This document shows, in pieces, positions 45,417-53,576 of a DNA stretch of 64,000 nt. This DNA comes from Dysgonomonas sp. ZJ279 (GTDB lineage: Bacteria; Bacteroidota; Bacteroidia; Bacteroidales; Dysgonomonadaceae): contig NZ_JAAKEL010000001.1 of the NCBI RefSeq assembly GCF_011039205.1, forward strand, positions 372,001 through 436,000, given 5' to 3'. Both the position numbers and the translations under genes were made by a program. The notes under the pieces are model-generated. The model was given only the letters and a program-made list of their open reading frames with translations, was not told where the DNA came from and searched no databases. The stretch's first letter is position 1, and each line of letters opens with the position of its first letter.

Positions 45417-45968
45417 TTATTCTTTTATTCTTAATGTCATTATAATATTATCTATATATCCGCCCAATTTTGTTTTGTAGTAGTACTTTCTCTTCCCTTC
45501 TTCTACAAAACCCATTTTTTTGTAAAGCGCAATGCCCGCTTCGTTCTCGGCAAATACTTCTAAACAAAGAATCTCTAATTCGGGATTACTTTTAGCCCAA
45601 CGAATTGCATTTTCAAAAAGGGCTGTGCCTAAACCTGTATTCTGCCATTCTTTTCGTATAGCAATAGCTAGCTCATTGGTATGACGTAATTTTCTCATTT
45701 GTTTACCCAGTAAACCGAAAGTTGCAATTACTATATCATCTGCTGTCGCTATAAGGAGCAGGCTATTGTCGTTATCATAAGATTTAATCCAATTCGTTTC
45801 ATCCTCAATAGTCGGGTTGAACTCTTCTTCATACGAAAGGAGATAGTCGCTATCTCTAAGATAGGATTTTGCAGCAGTAATTAATCCTTCCGCATCCTCT
45901 ATCGTAGCTTCCCGTATTGTTACAGATTTGCCATTCTTGAGCGTTATATGTATTGGTTCAAACTTCAT
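45417..45968 (-). CDS. GNAT-family N-acetyltransferase (copy B of a tandem pair)
   Basis: A 183-residue GNAT protein. The acetyl-CoA-binding region R-x-x-G-x-G/A is represented by RKEWQNTGLGTALFENAIRWAK, and the family end ALYKKMGFVEEGKRKYYY is present. It shares a start nearly identical to its upstream neighbour (MKFEPIHITLKNGKSVTIREA). Both show clear paralogy. Its start overlaps the stop of the neighbour by 11 bases. Substrate unknown. It has been inserted in an aromatic amino acid operon, and may act on an amino acid or a ribosomal/peptide substrate. Confidence 0.85.
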   Translation of the reverse strand: MKFEPIHITLKNGKSVTIREATIEDAEGLITAAKSYLRDSDYLLSYEEEFNPTIEDETNWIKSYDNDNSLLLIATADDIVIATFGLLGKQMRKLRHTNELAIAIRKEWQNTGLGTALFENAIRWAKSNPELEILCLEVFAENEAGIALYKKMGFVEEGKRKYYYKTKLGGYIDNIIMTLRIKE

Positions 45969-46518
45969 GTCTTTTTATTTTTAATGTCATTATAACATTA
46001 TCGGCATAAACTCCCGATGCTATTTTAATGAAATCTTTTTGTTTACCGACTTCTTCAAAACCATATTTTTTATATGTAGCTAAACCGATTTTATTCGTAT
46101 TATAGGTTTCTAACCACAAGAGTTCGAGTTCAGAAATTTTAGCCCAACTAATCATAGCCTCAAATAGAGCGGAGCCAACTCCTTGATTTCGCCATTCGCT
46201 CAACAAACCGATTCCGATACCAGCGGTATGCTTCATCATCGCCCTTTGAGAACCGTTTAGGCTTATATTTCCAATAATAGAATTATCACATAGTGCCAGT
46301 AATAATAAACTATTTTCTTGGTTGATAAAAGATTGTATCCAATTTTTCTCATCTTCTATTGTCGGATTAAATTCTCCTTCAATATAAGGGATAAACTCGC
46401 TTTCCTCCACATACTCTCTAATAGTCACTATCAATTCTTCCGCATCACTTACCGATGCTTCCCGTATTGTTACTGTCTTACCATTCTTGAGTTCTATATG
46501 TATTGGTTCAAACTTCAT
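45958..46518 (-). CDS. GNAT-family N-acetyltransferase (copy A of a tandem pair)
   Basis: A 186-residue GNAT protein, paralogue of the next gene: N-terminus MKFEPIHIELKNGKTVTIREA, acetyl-CoA region LSEWRNQGVGSALFEAMISWAK, end ATYKKYGFEEVGKQKDFIK. The alignment to its partner runs over the whole length with about half of the residues shared by eye. The two genes overlap by 11 bases and arose by tandem duplication. They lie between the aminotransferase gene and the DAHP synthase/chorismate mutase gene. Confidence 0.85.
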   Translation of the reverse strand: MKFEPIHIELKNGKTVTIREASVSDAEELIVTIREYVEESEFIPYIEGEFNPTIEDEKNWIQSFINQENSLLLLALCDNSIIGNISLNGSQRAMMKHTAGIGIGLLSEWRNQGVGSALFEAMISWAKISELELLWLETYNTNKIGLATYKKYGFEEVGKQKDFIKIASGVYADNVIMTLKIKRHEV

Positions 46519-46537
46519 ATTTTAAATCGGATGTTTA

Positions 46538-47704
46538 TTAAACGATCTCTTTTATTCGTTTCAACGCTTCTTTAAGCATTGTTTCGTTGCAACATAATGA
46601 TATGCGTATATATCTTTCCCCTTTGTCTCCGAAAATAAATCCGGGAGTTAGGAATACTTTCGCATCATACAATATTTTATCGGCTAGTTCTTCGCTTCCT
46701 TTATACTGTGCCGGTATTTTTCCCCATAAGAACATTCCGACTTGATTTTTATCAAAAGTACAGCCAAGTGCATCCATTATTTCTTCGGCATACTTGCGGC
46801 GAGTACTATATAGTTCGATATTCATAGTCTCATGCCATTCTTTCGGATTATGAAGTGCTGCTATTGCAGCCTCTTGCATCGGTTTGAATTGTCCGCTATC
46901 GATATTGCTCAATACTTTCAGCACCCATTGTATGAATTGGGGATTCGAAGCTAGCATTCCCATACGCCAACCGGGCATATTATGAGATTTACTCATCGAA
47001 TTTAATTCTATGCAGATATCTTTAGCACCATCTACTTGCAAAATGCTAAGTGGTTTTTGATTTAGAATCAAGCTGTATGGATTATCATGTACTATTATGA
47101 TTCCATGTTTCTTTCCGAAAGCAACAAGTTTTTCAAATAGCTCGATCGTTGCATTTGCACCTGTTGGCATATTCGGATAGTTTACCCACATTAGTTTAAT
47201 ATTGGATAAGTGCATTTTTTCTAATGCATCGAAATCTGGTTGCCAGTTATTATTTTCATCCAAATCGTAACTGTGGATTTTTGCTCCTATCAGTTTATTT
47301 ATAGATGTATAAGTCGGATAGCCCGGATTAGGAATTAAAACGCCGTCACCCGGGTTTATAAATGCAAGCGAGATATGTAGTATTCCTTCTTTCGACCCGA
47401 TTAATGGCTGAATTTCATTCGCAGGATTAAGAATTACACCATAACAATCTTTATACCAGTCGGCAAATGCTTTTCTCAACTCTGGTATGCCTACATGAGG
47501 CTGATATCCATGTGTATCGCTCTTAGCTGCTGACAAACTTAGTGCATCAATTGTTTCTTTCGATGGTGGAAGATCGGGGCTTCCGATACCTAAACTGATC
47601 ACATTTTTGCCTGCTGCATTCATCTCAGCAACTTCTTTCAATTTGATTGAGAAGTAGTATTCGTTTACCGAGTTAAGGCGCTCTGCCGGTATAATAGTTT
47701 TCAT
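46538..47704 (-). CDS. Pyridoxal-phosphate-dependent class I/II aminotransferase
   Basis: A 388-residue fold-type I aminotransferase. The PLP Lys is in ELNSMSKSHNMPGWRMG (about 235-251), and the upstream NPGYPTY and YPNMPTGA motifs are intact. It resembles LL-diaminopimelate/aspartate-type enzymes. Its place between pheA and tyrA in an aromatic amino acid operon suggests it transaminates phenylpyruvate and 4-hydroxyphenylpyruvate. The annotation of specificity is inference. Confidence 0.88.
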   Translation of the reverse strand: MKTIIPAERLNSVNEYYFSIKLKEVAEMNAAGKNVISLGIGSPDLPPSKETIDALSLSAAKSDTHGYQPHVGIPELRKAFADWYKDCYGVILNPANEIQPLIGSKEGILHISLAFINPGDGVLIPNPGYPTYTSINKLIGAKIHSYDLDENNNWQPDFDALEKMHLSNIKLMWVNYPNMPTGANATIELFEKLVAFGKKHGIIIVHDNPYSLILNQKPLSILQVDGAKDICIELNSMSKSHNMPGWRMGMLASNPQFIQWVLKVLSNIDSGQFKPMQEAAIAALHNPKEWHETMNIELYSTRRKYAEEIMDALGCTFDKNQVGMFLWGKIPAQYKGSEELADKILYDAKVFLTPGFIFGDKGERYIRISLCCNETMLKEALKRIKEIV

Positions 47705-47726
47705 TGTATTTTCTTATTTGATAGTT

Positions 47727-48569
47727 TTACGATTCGCTTTGTCTTCCTTCGGGATAGTCTCCCAAAACCTTCAGTTCACTGATTAGCGGACGAATAGCAT
47801 CTAACGATTGTCTATAACGTGCCAAATCTGAAAATTTGAGGTCTACATAAAACTGATATTCCCACTCGCGACCAATGATTGGCAATGATTGTATTTTAGT
47901 CAGATTAATATCGTAGAACGAGAATACCGATAATACTTTCGATAAGCTACCTTCGTTATGAGGTGTTGTAAATACTATGGATGATTTATTCAATACTTCA
48001 TCTTTCTGTATTTCTTCGACAATCCATGGATTACCAAAAATAAGAAAGCGAGTAAAATTGTGTTTATTCGTCTCAATTCCCCTCGCCAATATATTCAAGC
48101 CATATATTTCTGCAGCTTTCGTGCTACATATTGCTGCACAGCCCAACGTCTTATTTGCCGCTATATCGCGGGCAGCAAGAGCTGTATCTTCGTGTTCTAC
48201 TACCTTTACTTCTGACAGGGTATCTAAGAACTCTGTACATTGCATAAGGGCAATAGGATGAGACTGTACTTCTTTGATGTCGTGAATAGTTTGTCCGGGT
48301 AAAGCTGCTAAACAATGCGATATGCGTTGTTTGTATTCTCCGGCAATAGGTAATTTGTTGATTTTAAGTAGCTCATAGTTTGGTAATAGACTTCCGGCAA
48401 TCGTATTCTCTATAGCCATGATGCCTATTGTGTTGGGATCTTTCTTTATTACAGTAAAAATATCCCTGAATGTAACGCAAGGCACTATTTCAACTTCTTC
48501 CTCGAAAAAATTCTCTGCCGCAATGCCATGATATGCACCTAGACCTCCCTGAATAGCAACTTTCTTCAT
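47727..48569 (-). CDS. pheA: Prephenate dehydratase
   Basis: Converts prephenate to phenylpyruvate. A 280-residue protein: the dehydratase domain (about 1-180) includes GLGAYHGIAAENFF, MAIENTIAGSL, SHCLAAL, SHPIALMQC and the TRFLIFG catalytic motif with its Thr. An ACT domain (about 195-275) follows. The Phe-binding ESRP motif of most ACT domains reads QSLP here, so allosteric feedback may be altered. First structural gene of the operon, with its start 12 bases after the attenuator terminator. Confidence 0.95.
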   Translation of the reverse strand: MKKVAIQGGLGAYHGIAAENFFEEEVEIVPCVTFRDIFTVIKKDPNTIGIMAIENTIAGSLLPNYELLKINKLPIAGEYKQRISHCLAALPGQTIHDIKEVQSHPIALMQCTEFLDTLSEVKVVEHEDTALAARDIAANKTLGCAAICSTKAAEIYGLNILARGIETNKHNFTRFLIFGNPWIVEEIQKDEVLNKSSIVFTTPHNEGSLSKVLSVFSFYDINLTKIQSLPIIGREWEYQFYVDLKFSDLARYRQSLDAIRPLISELKVLGDYPEGRQSES

Positions 48570-48581
48570 CTTAATTTTTTC

Positions 48582-48614
48582 AAAAAAAAATCCCGTCGTT
48601 TCGGACAGGATTTT
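48582..48614 (-). terminator. Attenuator terminator in the pheA leader
   Basis: The minus strand reads AAAATCCTGTC (48614-48604), loop CGAAAC, GACGGGATTTT (48597-48587), then five more T: an 11-base-pair stem with one U-G pair and a nine-U tail. It ends 12 bases before the pheA ATG, which is too close to be the end of another gene, since no gene lies upstream on that strand apart from the leader peptide. Confidence 0.9.
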
Positions 48615-48663
48615 ATATATTTCTATTTTGTTATTTCATTTCAAATTTCTCATACAAAATCCT
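48607..48663 (-). promoter_or_regulatory. Potential antiterminator of the pheA attenuator
   Basis: The minus-strand segment AGGATTTTGTAT (48663-48652) can pair over 12 bases, with one G-U pair, with ATATAAAATCCT (48618-48607). The latter shares eight bases with the left arm of the terminator, so the two structures exclude each other. The upstream arm begins three bases after the leader-peptide stop codon. A ribosome that finishes the leader would cover it and favour termination, while one stalled at Phe/Tyr codons would leave it free. Confidence 0.8.
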
Positions 48664-48666
48664 ATT

Positions 48667-48723
48667 TCACTTTTTAAAGTAAAAGTAAAAAAAGAAAAAG
48701 TATGTATAAGAAAAGTTCTTCAT
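48667..48723 (-). CDS. pheA operon leader peptide (Phe/Tyr-rich, 18 residues)
   Basis: The peptide is MKNFSYTYFFFFYFYFKK, with seven Phe and four Tyr codons, eleven of eighteen residues. It is too short for routine gene calling. It starts about 25 bases after the predicted transcription start and ends just before the antiterminator arm. The composition and position are those of a classical amino-acid attenuator leader, here sensing charged tRNA-Phe and perhaps tRNA-Tyr. The peptide itself is probably not functional after translation. Confidence 0.88.
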   Translation of the reverse strand: MKNFSYTYFFFFYFYFKK

Positions 48724-48754
48724 TCTAAAATATTCTTAGCTTTATTTATGACTA

Positions 48755-48784
48755 CAAATGTAATACTTTTTTGAATAGTGCAAA
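48755..48784 (-). promoter_or_regulatory. Promoter of the phe/tyr operon
   Basis: Minus strand: TTTG (48781-48784), 18 bases, then TACATTTG (48755-48762). The expected start is near 48748, giving a leader RNA of about 180 bases that contains the leader peptide, antiterminator and terminator. Confidence 0.7.
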
Positions 48785-48891
48785 CAAAAATGTTATTTTT
48801 TTATCAGTTATATCATTCATATTCTCTTTTTGATGTCATTTATAAAATAAACAGCATCCTTAAATCGTCTGCTTTAATTGATAAACAGCAA

Positions 48892-49650
48892 TTATTCTGT
48901 AGGCAATACTTCTTTCTTATTCGATTTAAGTAGTACTTCAAACTCTTCTTTGCTTCCAACGAATGCGTTTAAATCGACAAATGAATCAATTCCCTCGATA
49001 CGCCCTCTGTTAGTATACTGCCAGAATAACCATTTCCGGCCATCGGGTAAATTAGGAACAGATAGAATATCGCGTATCCATATAGGATTATCCATAAACT
49101 TATGTAGAAGATAGGTTTTATAAAATTCGTTTGTTGTATATATAATCGCTTTCTGTTGATAGTGATCTTCTATTATCTCCAGATAGTTTGCTATCTCTTG
49201 AATAATATCCTCTTTGCGATTTGCTTCCTGACAATTACCGCCATACTCGAGATCTATAATAGGAGGAAGGTCTATACTGTCTTTCGGGACATAATGGATG
49301 TAATTGCGGGCTTGCTCGTCGCCTCCTTTACAAAAGGTGAAGAAGTGGTAAGCACCTGCAGGTATATTATTCTTTTTCGCCTCTCTCCAATTCTCGTGAA
49401 AGAGTGAATCTTTGTGATTTCCTCCTTCCGTAGCTTTGATAAAGGCGAATTGAACAAATTTTCTGTCTAAATCCTTCCATCTGATGATCCCCTGATGATG
49501 GGAAACATCAATCCCTTGAACCGGATATTCTTCCAACGAAGGGTAGTTTGCTCTTATGTACCCTTGGTAAAAGGCATAACGTAGTCCTCCGGCGATTAAA
49601 ATCAGCAAAGCAATTCCGATGACAGAATAGATTATATATTTTTTCTTCAA
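48892..49650 (-). CDS. Membrane-anchored GH25 lysozyme-family protein
   Basis: A glycoside hydrolase family 25 (Lyz-like muramidase) domain of 252 residues with an N-terminal membrane anchor (about 5-27). Catalytic and substrate motifs are YPVQGIDVSHHQGIIRW (about 42-58), QFAFIKATEG (about 67-76) and IIDLEYGGNC with the catalytic Asp/Glu (about 131-140). It probably cleaves peptidoglycan in the periplasm. It is the last gene of the arginine operon by position, 13 bases after argD, though its role is unrelated. Confidence 0.9.
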   Translation of the reverse strand: MKKKYIIYSVIGIALLILIAGGLRYAFYQGYIRANYPSLEEYPVQGIDVSHHQGIIRWKDLDRKFVQFAFIKATEGGNHKDSLFHENWREAKKNNIPAGAYHFFTFCKGGDEQARNYIHYVPKDSIDLPPIIDLEYGGNCQEANRKEDIIQEIANYLEIIEDHYQQKAIIYTTNEFYKTYLLHKFMDNPIWIRDILSVPNLPDGRKWLFWQYTNRGRIEGIDSFVDLNAFVGSKEEFEVLLKSNKKEVLPTE

Positions 49651-49663
49651 ACGATATTATAGT

Positions 49664-50788
49664 TTATGCGATTACTTTTTTGAAGTGTACCATAAATTCT
49701 TTGGCTTGCTCCATTGTCAGACAAAGAGGTGGTAGCAAACGGAATACATGGGTTCCAGTAGATCCTGTAAATACTTTCTCTTCAAACAGTAATCTGGTGC
49801 GCATTTCTTTGATCGGTTTATCGAATTCCATACCTATCATTAAGCCTCGACCACGTACTTCTTTTATTTGGGGGAGTTTCTTCAACTCCTGCATTAAGTA
49901 TTCACCGACGTTATATGCGTTTTCCACTAATTTTTCCTCCTTCATAATATCCAGCACGGCAATAGCTGCTGCACAAGCCAGATGGTTTCCTCCAAAGGTA
50001 GTACCTAATTGACCATATACAGCCTTAAACATCGGATGAATTAATACACCCGACATTGGAAATCCATTACCGATACCTTTAGCTACAGTGATTAGATCAG
50101 CTTCAATACCTGCATATTGATGAGCGAAAAATTTACCGCAACGTCCATATCCCGATTGTATTTCGTCTATAATAAGGATTGTTCCTGTTTCGGTGCAAAC
50201 TTGACGGAGCTCTTTCAAAAAGCTATCGTCAGGTATTTGTATTCCTGCAACACCTTGTATACCTTCAATAATTACTGATGAGTATTCTTTTGTAGCCAGT
50301 TCTTTCTTTACAAATTCGATATCGTTGAAGGGTGCAAATACAAAGTTCTTGCTTTCGTTTACCGGAGCCTGATAGCTCGGTATGTCCGTTGCCATAACAG
50401 TTGCAGAGGTACGTCCGTGAAATGCTTTGGCAAAAGCCAGAACTTTTTTACGTCCATTATGGAAGGATGCAAGTTTAATTGCATTCTCATTAGCTTCTGC
50501 TCCCGAATTTATAAGGAACAAGAAGTAGTCAGAATAACCACATTGTTCGCCTAATTTCTGAGCAACTTCTTGCTGTAATTTATTGATTACAGAGTTAGAA
50601 TAAAAACCTATCTTGTTTAGTTGATCAGTCAGTTTTTCTACATAATAAGGATGTGTATGTCCTACCGAAATAACGGCATGACCACCATACAGATCTAAGT
50701 ATTTATTTCCTTTGTCGTCGTATACATAACAACCTTCTCCTTTTACTATATTCAGATCGAATAGGGGGAATACGTCAAATAGTTTCAT
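49664..50788 (-). CDS. argD: Acetylornithine/succinylornithine aminotransferase (ArgD)
   Basis: PLP-dependent class III aminotransferase of 374 residues. ESVIIEGIQGVAGIQIPDD-type stretch and LIIDEIQSGYGRCGKFFAHQ, then the PLP Lys in ITVAKGIGNGFPMSG, are all in place. Bacteroides relatives are known to use N-succinylated intermediates for arginine synthesis, so the substrate may be succinylornithine. It lies in the argR-argG-argC-argD operon. Confidence 0.93.
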   Translation of the reverse strand: MKLFDVFPLFDLNIVKGEGCYVYDDKGNKYLDLYGGHAVISVGHTHPYYVEKLTDQLNKIGFYSNSVINKLQQEVAQKLGEQCGYSDYFLFLINSGAEANENAIKLASFHNGRKKVLAFAKAFHGRTSATVMATDIPSYQAPVNESKNFVFAPFNDIEFVKKELATKEYSSVIIEGIQGVAGIQIPDDSFLKELRQVCTETGTILIIDEIQSGYGRCGKFFAHQYAGIEADLITVAKGIGNGFPMSGVLIHPMFKAVYGQLGTTFGGNHLACAAAIAVLDIMKEEKLVENAYNVGEYLMQELKKLPQIKEVRGRGLMIGMEFDKPIKEMRTRLLFEEKVFTGSTGTHVFRLLPPLCLTMEQAKEFMVHFKKVIA

Positions 50789-50809
50789 ATATTTTATATT
50801 TTTTTATTG

Positions 50810-51217
50810 TCAATTTTTGTATTGCATACCAGGTGCATCCGGTGAGCGTTCTTCAAAATTATTTTTCAAATAAAACTCTTTCTTTTCTTTAGCACAAAAG
50901 AGTTGAATGTCATTGATACTTGCACTCTTTATTTGATCTACAAGGCGATTTAGTATTTCTGTTCCGATTCCTTTTTGCTTATATTCAGGTAAAATTATTA
51001 AATCTACAATGAATGCGTGCAAATATCCGTCAGAAATAACTCTGCCAAAACCAATCAGATTATTATCTGCGAAAGCAGAAATAATATACCAACTGTTTTC
51101 GATAGCATTATACAGTTCTTCTTTTGTTTTTCCTTCTGAATTATTCCACCCTGTGGATTCATATAACGCGAAAAAAGAATTTATCTCGGGAATCTTATTT
51201 GAATATTCTATTTTCAT
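50810..51217 (-). CDS. GNAT-family N-acetyltransferase
   Basis: A 135-residue small GNAT protein with the acetyl-CoA motif LPEYKQKGIGTEILNRLVDQIK and a final Asn/Tyr-containing segment. It overlaps the stop of the MutS-like gene by four bases. Substrate unknown. It could act in N-acylation of arginine intermediates, but nothing in the sequence shows that. Confidence 0.78.
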   Translation of the reverse strand: MKIEYSNKIPEINSFFALYESTGWNNSEGKTKEELYNAIENSWYIISAFADNNLIGFGRVISDGYLHAFIVDLIILPEYKQKGIGTEILNRLVDQIKSASINDIQLFCAKEKKEFYLKNNFEERSPDAPGMQYKN

Positions 51218-52563
51218 TTATCGTCTGTTATACTGTTTATCTGCTCAATCAGCCTCTCTTTATTTATGATATACATTCCAAGTCTCACATCAGATACACC
51301 TTCTTTTAGCTTATAAGTATAGGTTGGTATACCATCTGGTTGATCTACTTCAAAATAACAGAACTTTATTTTAGTATTGTCGTCGAGTTCTTTTGCTACT
51401 TCAACAATATGGGTCGATACTACAAAGAAAGAGCTTTTTATGCGGGAAAATGCTGATACAATAGCTAAAGTTCCATCGTAAGCATCCTTTACATTTGTTC
51501 CTCTGAATAGTTCATCAAAGATAACAAGCATATTTTTATTAGACGATAATTCTGCTGTCACATCTTTTATCCGCATTACTTCTGCATAGAAGTGGCTGTA
51601 GCCCGATTTTAAATTATCGGCAATGTTTATTGTCGTACATAATCCCGATAAGACGCTTAGAGTCATTCGACTTGCCGGTACAGGAAATCCTACATGTGCC
51701 AGATACACGCAAATACCCAGTGCTTTGAGGAAGGTTGATTTACCTGCCATATTAGGACCCGACACGAATAGAAGGTTCGACGATCCGTCGAAATGAATAT
51801 CGTTAGGTATCGCATTTTCGACAAAAGGGTGGAACAATCCTTCTATATTAAGGCGATTCTCTGTTTCGGGTAATATTTCGGGATATGATAACTTATATTC
51901 GCCTGCTGCTTTAGCTACTGATCGAAAAGCGTCATATTCATAAATAAGGCTTAGGAAAAAACGTATGTGATGTCTGTCTTTATAACGAAAAAGATAGTCT
52001 AACCTTGATGTATCATAAGCTTTTATTTTTTTTAAGTTGATGATTTCCTCATATTCGGGTTGTGAAAAAATCTCCAGAACCTTCTCATTGTTTTTCTGTA
52101 AAAGGGTCGGGTAACTTTCTGACTGTTGAAATTTAGCTGATAGTTCTAGTGAAAACTGATGGATGGATTTTAATAAATTAACGGTTGAACTTACCCCTTT
52201 TTCTATAAGATAATATTCGCTGTTGGGACTTATCTTATCCATTATCTTCCTTTCTATAGCAATAGCTTTAGAAACAATTCGTGTGGGGTATGAACCATTT
52301 TTTAAATAAAACTCTGTGAAATCCAGACTGTTTTTATCAACCTCTAATCCTATTGGGAGGTATTTCTGAAAATATGCAATTGCGGCTTTCCTCTCTGTGA
52401 GTTCAGTAAGATCGGTAACCGGAGAAGACAAGAAGCTTCTAAGTCTCTCTTTCCCTCCTAAGCATTGAGTGAAATTGAAAAGAGCAAACACAGATTGTCC
52501 ATTCTGAGCAGTGTCGAAAATGTCCAGATCTTTAAATGTTTGATTATCAATTTTGAATTTCAT
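51214..52563 (-). CDS. MutS-related ATPase (MutS domain V without the mismatch-recognition domain)
   Basis: A 449-residue protein with a MutS core/lever-like N-terminal region (about 1-200) and the ABC-type MutS ATPase domain: Walker A GPNMAGKST at 269-277, Walker B LVIFDELFRGTN (about 345-356) and the signature region STHIVEVAKEL. The mismatch-binding domain I of MutS is absent, so it is not a classical mismatch repair protein. Related small MutS-like proteins in Bacteroidota are of unknown function. It is embedded in the arginine operon, downstream of argC. Confidence 0.85.
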   Translation of the reverse strand: MKFKIDNQTFKDLDIFDTAQNGQSVFALFNFTQCLGGKERLRSFLSSPVTDLTELTERKAAIAYFQKYLPIGLEVDKNSLDFTEFYLKNGSYPTRIVSKAIAIERKIMDKISPNSEYYLIEKGVSSTVNLLKSIHQFSLELSAKFQQSESYPTLLQKNNEKVLEIFSQPEYEEIINLKKIKAYDTSRLDYLFRYKDRHHIRFFLSLIYEYDAFRSVAKAAGEYKLSYPEILPETENRLNIEGLFHPFVENAIPNDIHFDGSSNLLFVSGPNMAGKSTFLKALGICVYLAHVGFPVPASRMTLSVLSGLCTTINIADNLKSGYSHFYAEVMRIKDVTAELSSNKNMLVIFDELFRGTNVKDAYDGTLAIVSAFSRIKSSFFVVSTHIVEVAKELDDNTKIKFCYFEVDQPDGIPTYTYKLKEGVSDVRLGMYIINKERLIEQINSITDDK

Positions 52564-52592
52564 ATACTTACTCTTTTAAGGATAAAGGTGTT

Positions 52593-53561
52593 TTAAAATG
52601 CTGCCGATTTCAACTTTAGACCTATTGTTTCGTCCAATCCGAAAATTAGATTCATATTATGTACAGCTTGTCCCGAAGCGCCTTTTATTAAGTTATCGAT
52701 ACATGACAGGATCAGTAGTTTATTGCCATGTTTTTCCAAATGCAATGCACACTTATTGGTGTTTACTACTTGTTTCAAATCTATATTTTTGTCTGAAATA
52801 ATCACAAAAGGGCTATCTTTATAAAAATCCAGATACAATTTTTCAGCTTCTTCCAATGTTCCATCGAACTTGAGATAGGTAGTAACAAATATGCCACGGG
52901 TAAAATTGCCGCGTACAGGTATAAAGCTAATATCTTCTCTAAAACTATTTTGTAACTGAGTCAAAGACTCTTTTATCTCAGTCAGATGTTGATGCCCAAA
53001 AGCCTTATATACAGATATATTATTCTCTCTCCAGCTAAAATGGGATGTTGCCGAAGGTTTTACTCCAGCCCCGGTCGACCCTGTTATCGCATTTACATGG
53101 ATTTCGGTATTAAGCAATTTTGCTTTTGCTAAAGGTAATAGACCTAGCTGAATAGCAGTAGCAAAGCACCCCGGATTAGCAATTCGAGAAGCTTTTTTTA
53201 TCTCTTCTTTATTCAGTTCGGGAAGACCATAAACAAAATCATTACCTTCTGCTTTATGGCGATAGTCTGTCGATAAATCGATAATTTTTAAATCTTGAGG
53301 TACATCATTCGCCTCTAAAAATTTCTTTGTGTCGCCATGTGCCGAACAAGAAAATAAGACATTTATTTTATCGTAAGGCAATTGGTCTGTGAATGTCAAA
53401 TCGGTTTCACCTAACAATCCGCCATGTACATCCGTTAATTTATTTCCTGCATTGCTGGTGCTGTTCACAAATACTAGTTCTACTTGGGGGTGATTGAGTA
53501 ATATACGGATCAGTTCGCCTGCCGTATATCCTGCACCGCCTATTATTCCTGCTTTTATCAT
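52593..53561 (-). CDS. argC: N-acetyl-gamma-glutamyl-phosphate reductase
   Basis: NADPH-dependent reduction step in arginine biosynthesis. A 322-residue protein with the Rossmann loop IIGGAGYTAGELIRILLNHP and the catalytic Cys in SRIANPGCFATAIQLGLLPL (about 128-147). The HxH motif region is visible as FGHQHLTEI. In phyla that use N-succinylated intermediates the same enzyme handles succinyl substrates. It lies between argG and the MutS-related gene. The GxxExxY insertion separates it from argG. Confidence 0.95.
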   Translation of the reverse strand: MIKAGIIGGAGYTAGELIRILLNHPQVELVFVNSTSNAGNKLTDVHGGLLGETDLTFTDQLPYDKINVLFSCSAHGDTKKFLEANDVPQDLKIIDLSTDYRHKAEGNDFVYGLPELNKEEIKKASRIANPGCFATAIQLGLLPLAKAKLLNTEIHVNAITGSTGAGVKPSATSHFSWRENNISVYKAFGHQHLTEIKESLTQLQNSFREDISFIPVRGNFTRGIFVTTYLKFDGTLEEAEKLYLDFYKDSPFVIISDKNIDLKQVVNTNKCALHLEKHGNKLLILSCIDNLIKGASGQAVHNMNLIFGLDETIGLKLKSAAF

Positions 53562-53576
53562 TGTATGTTTTTTTTA

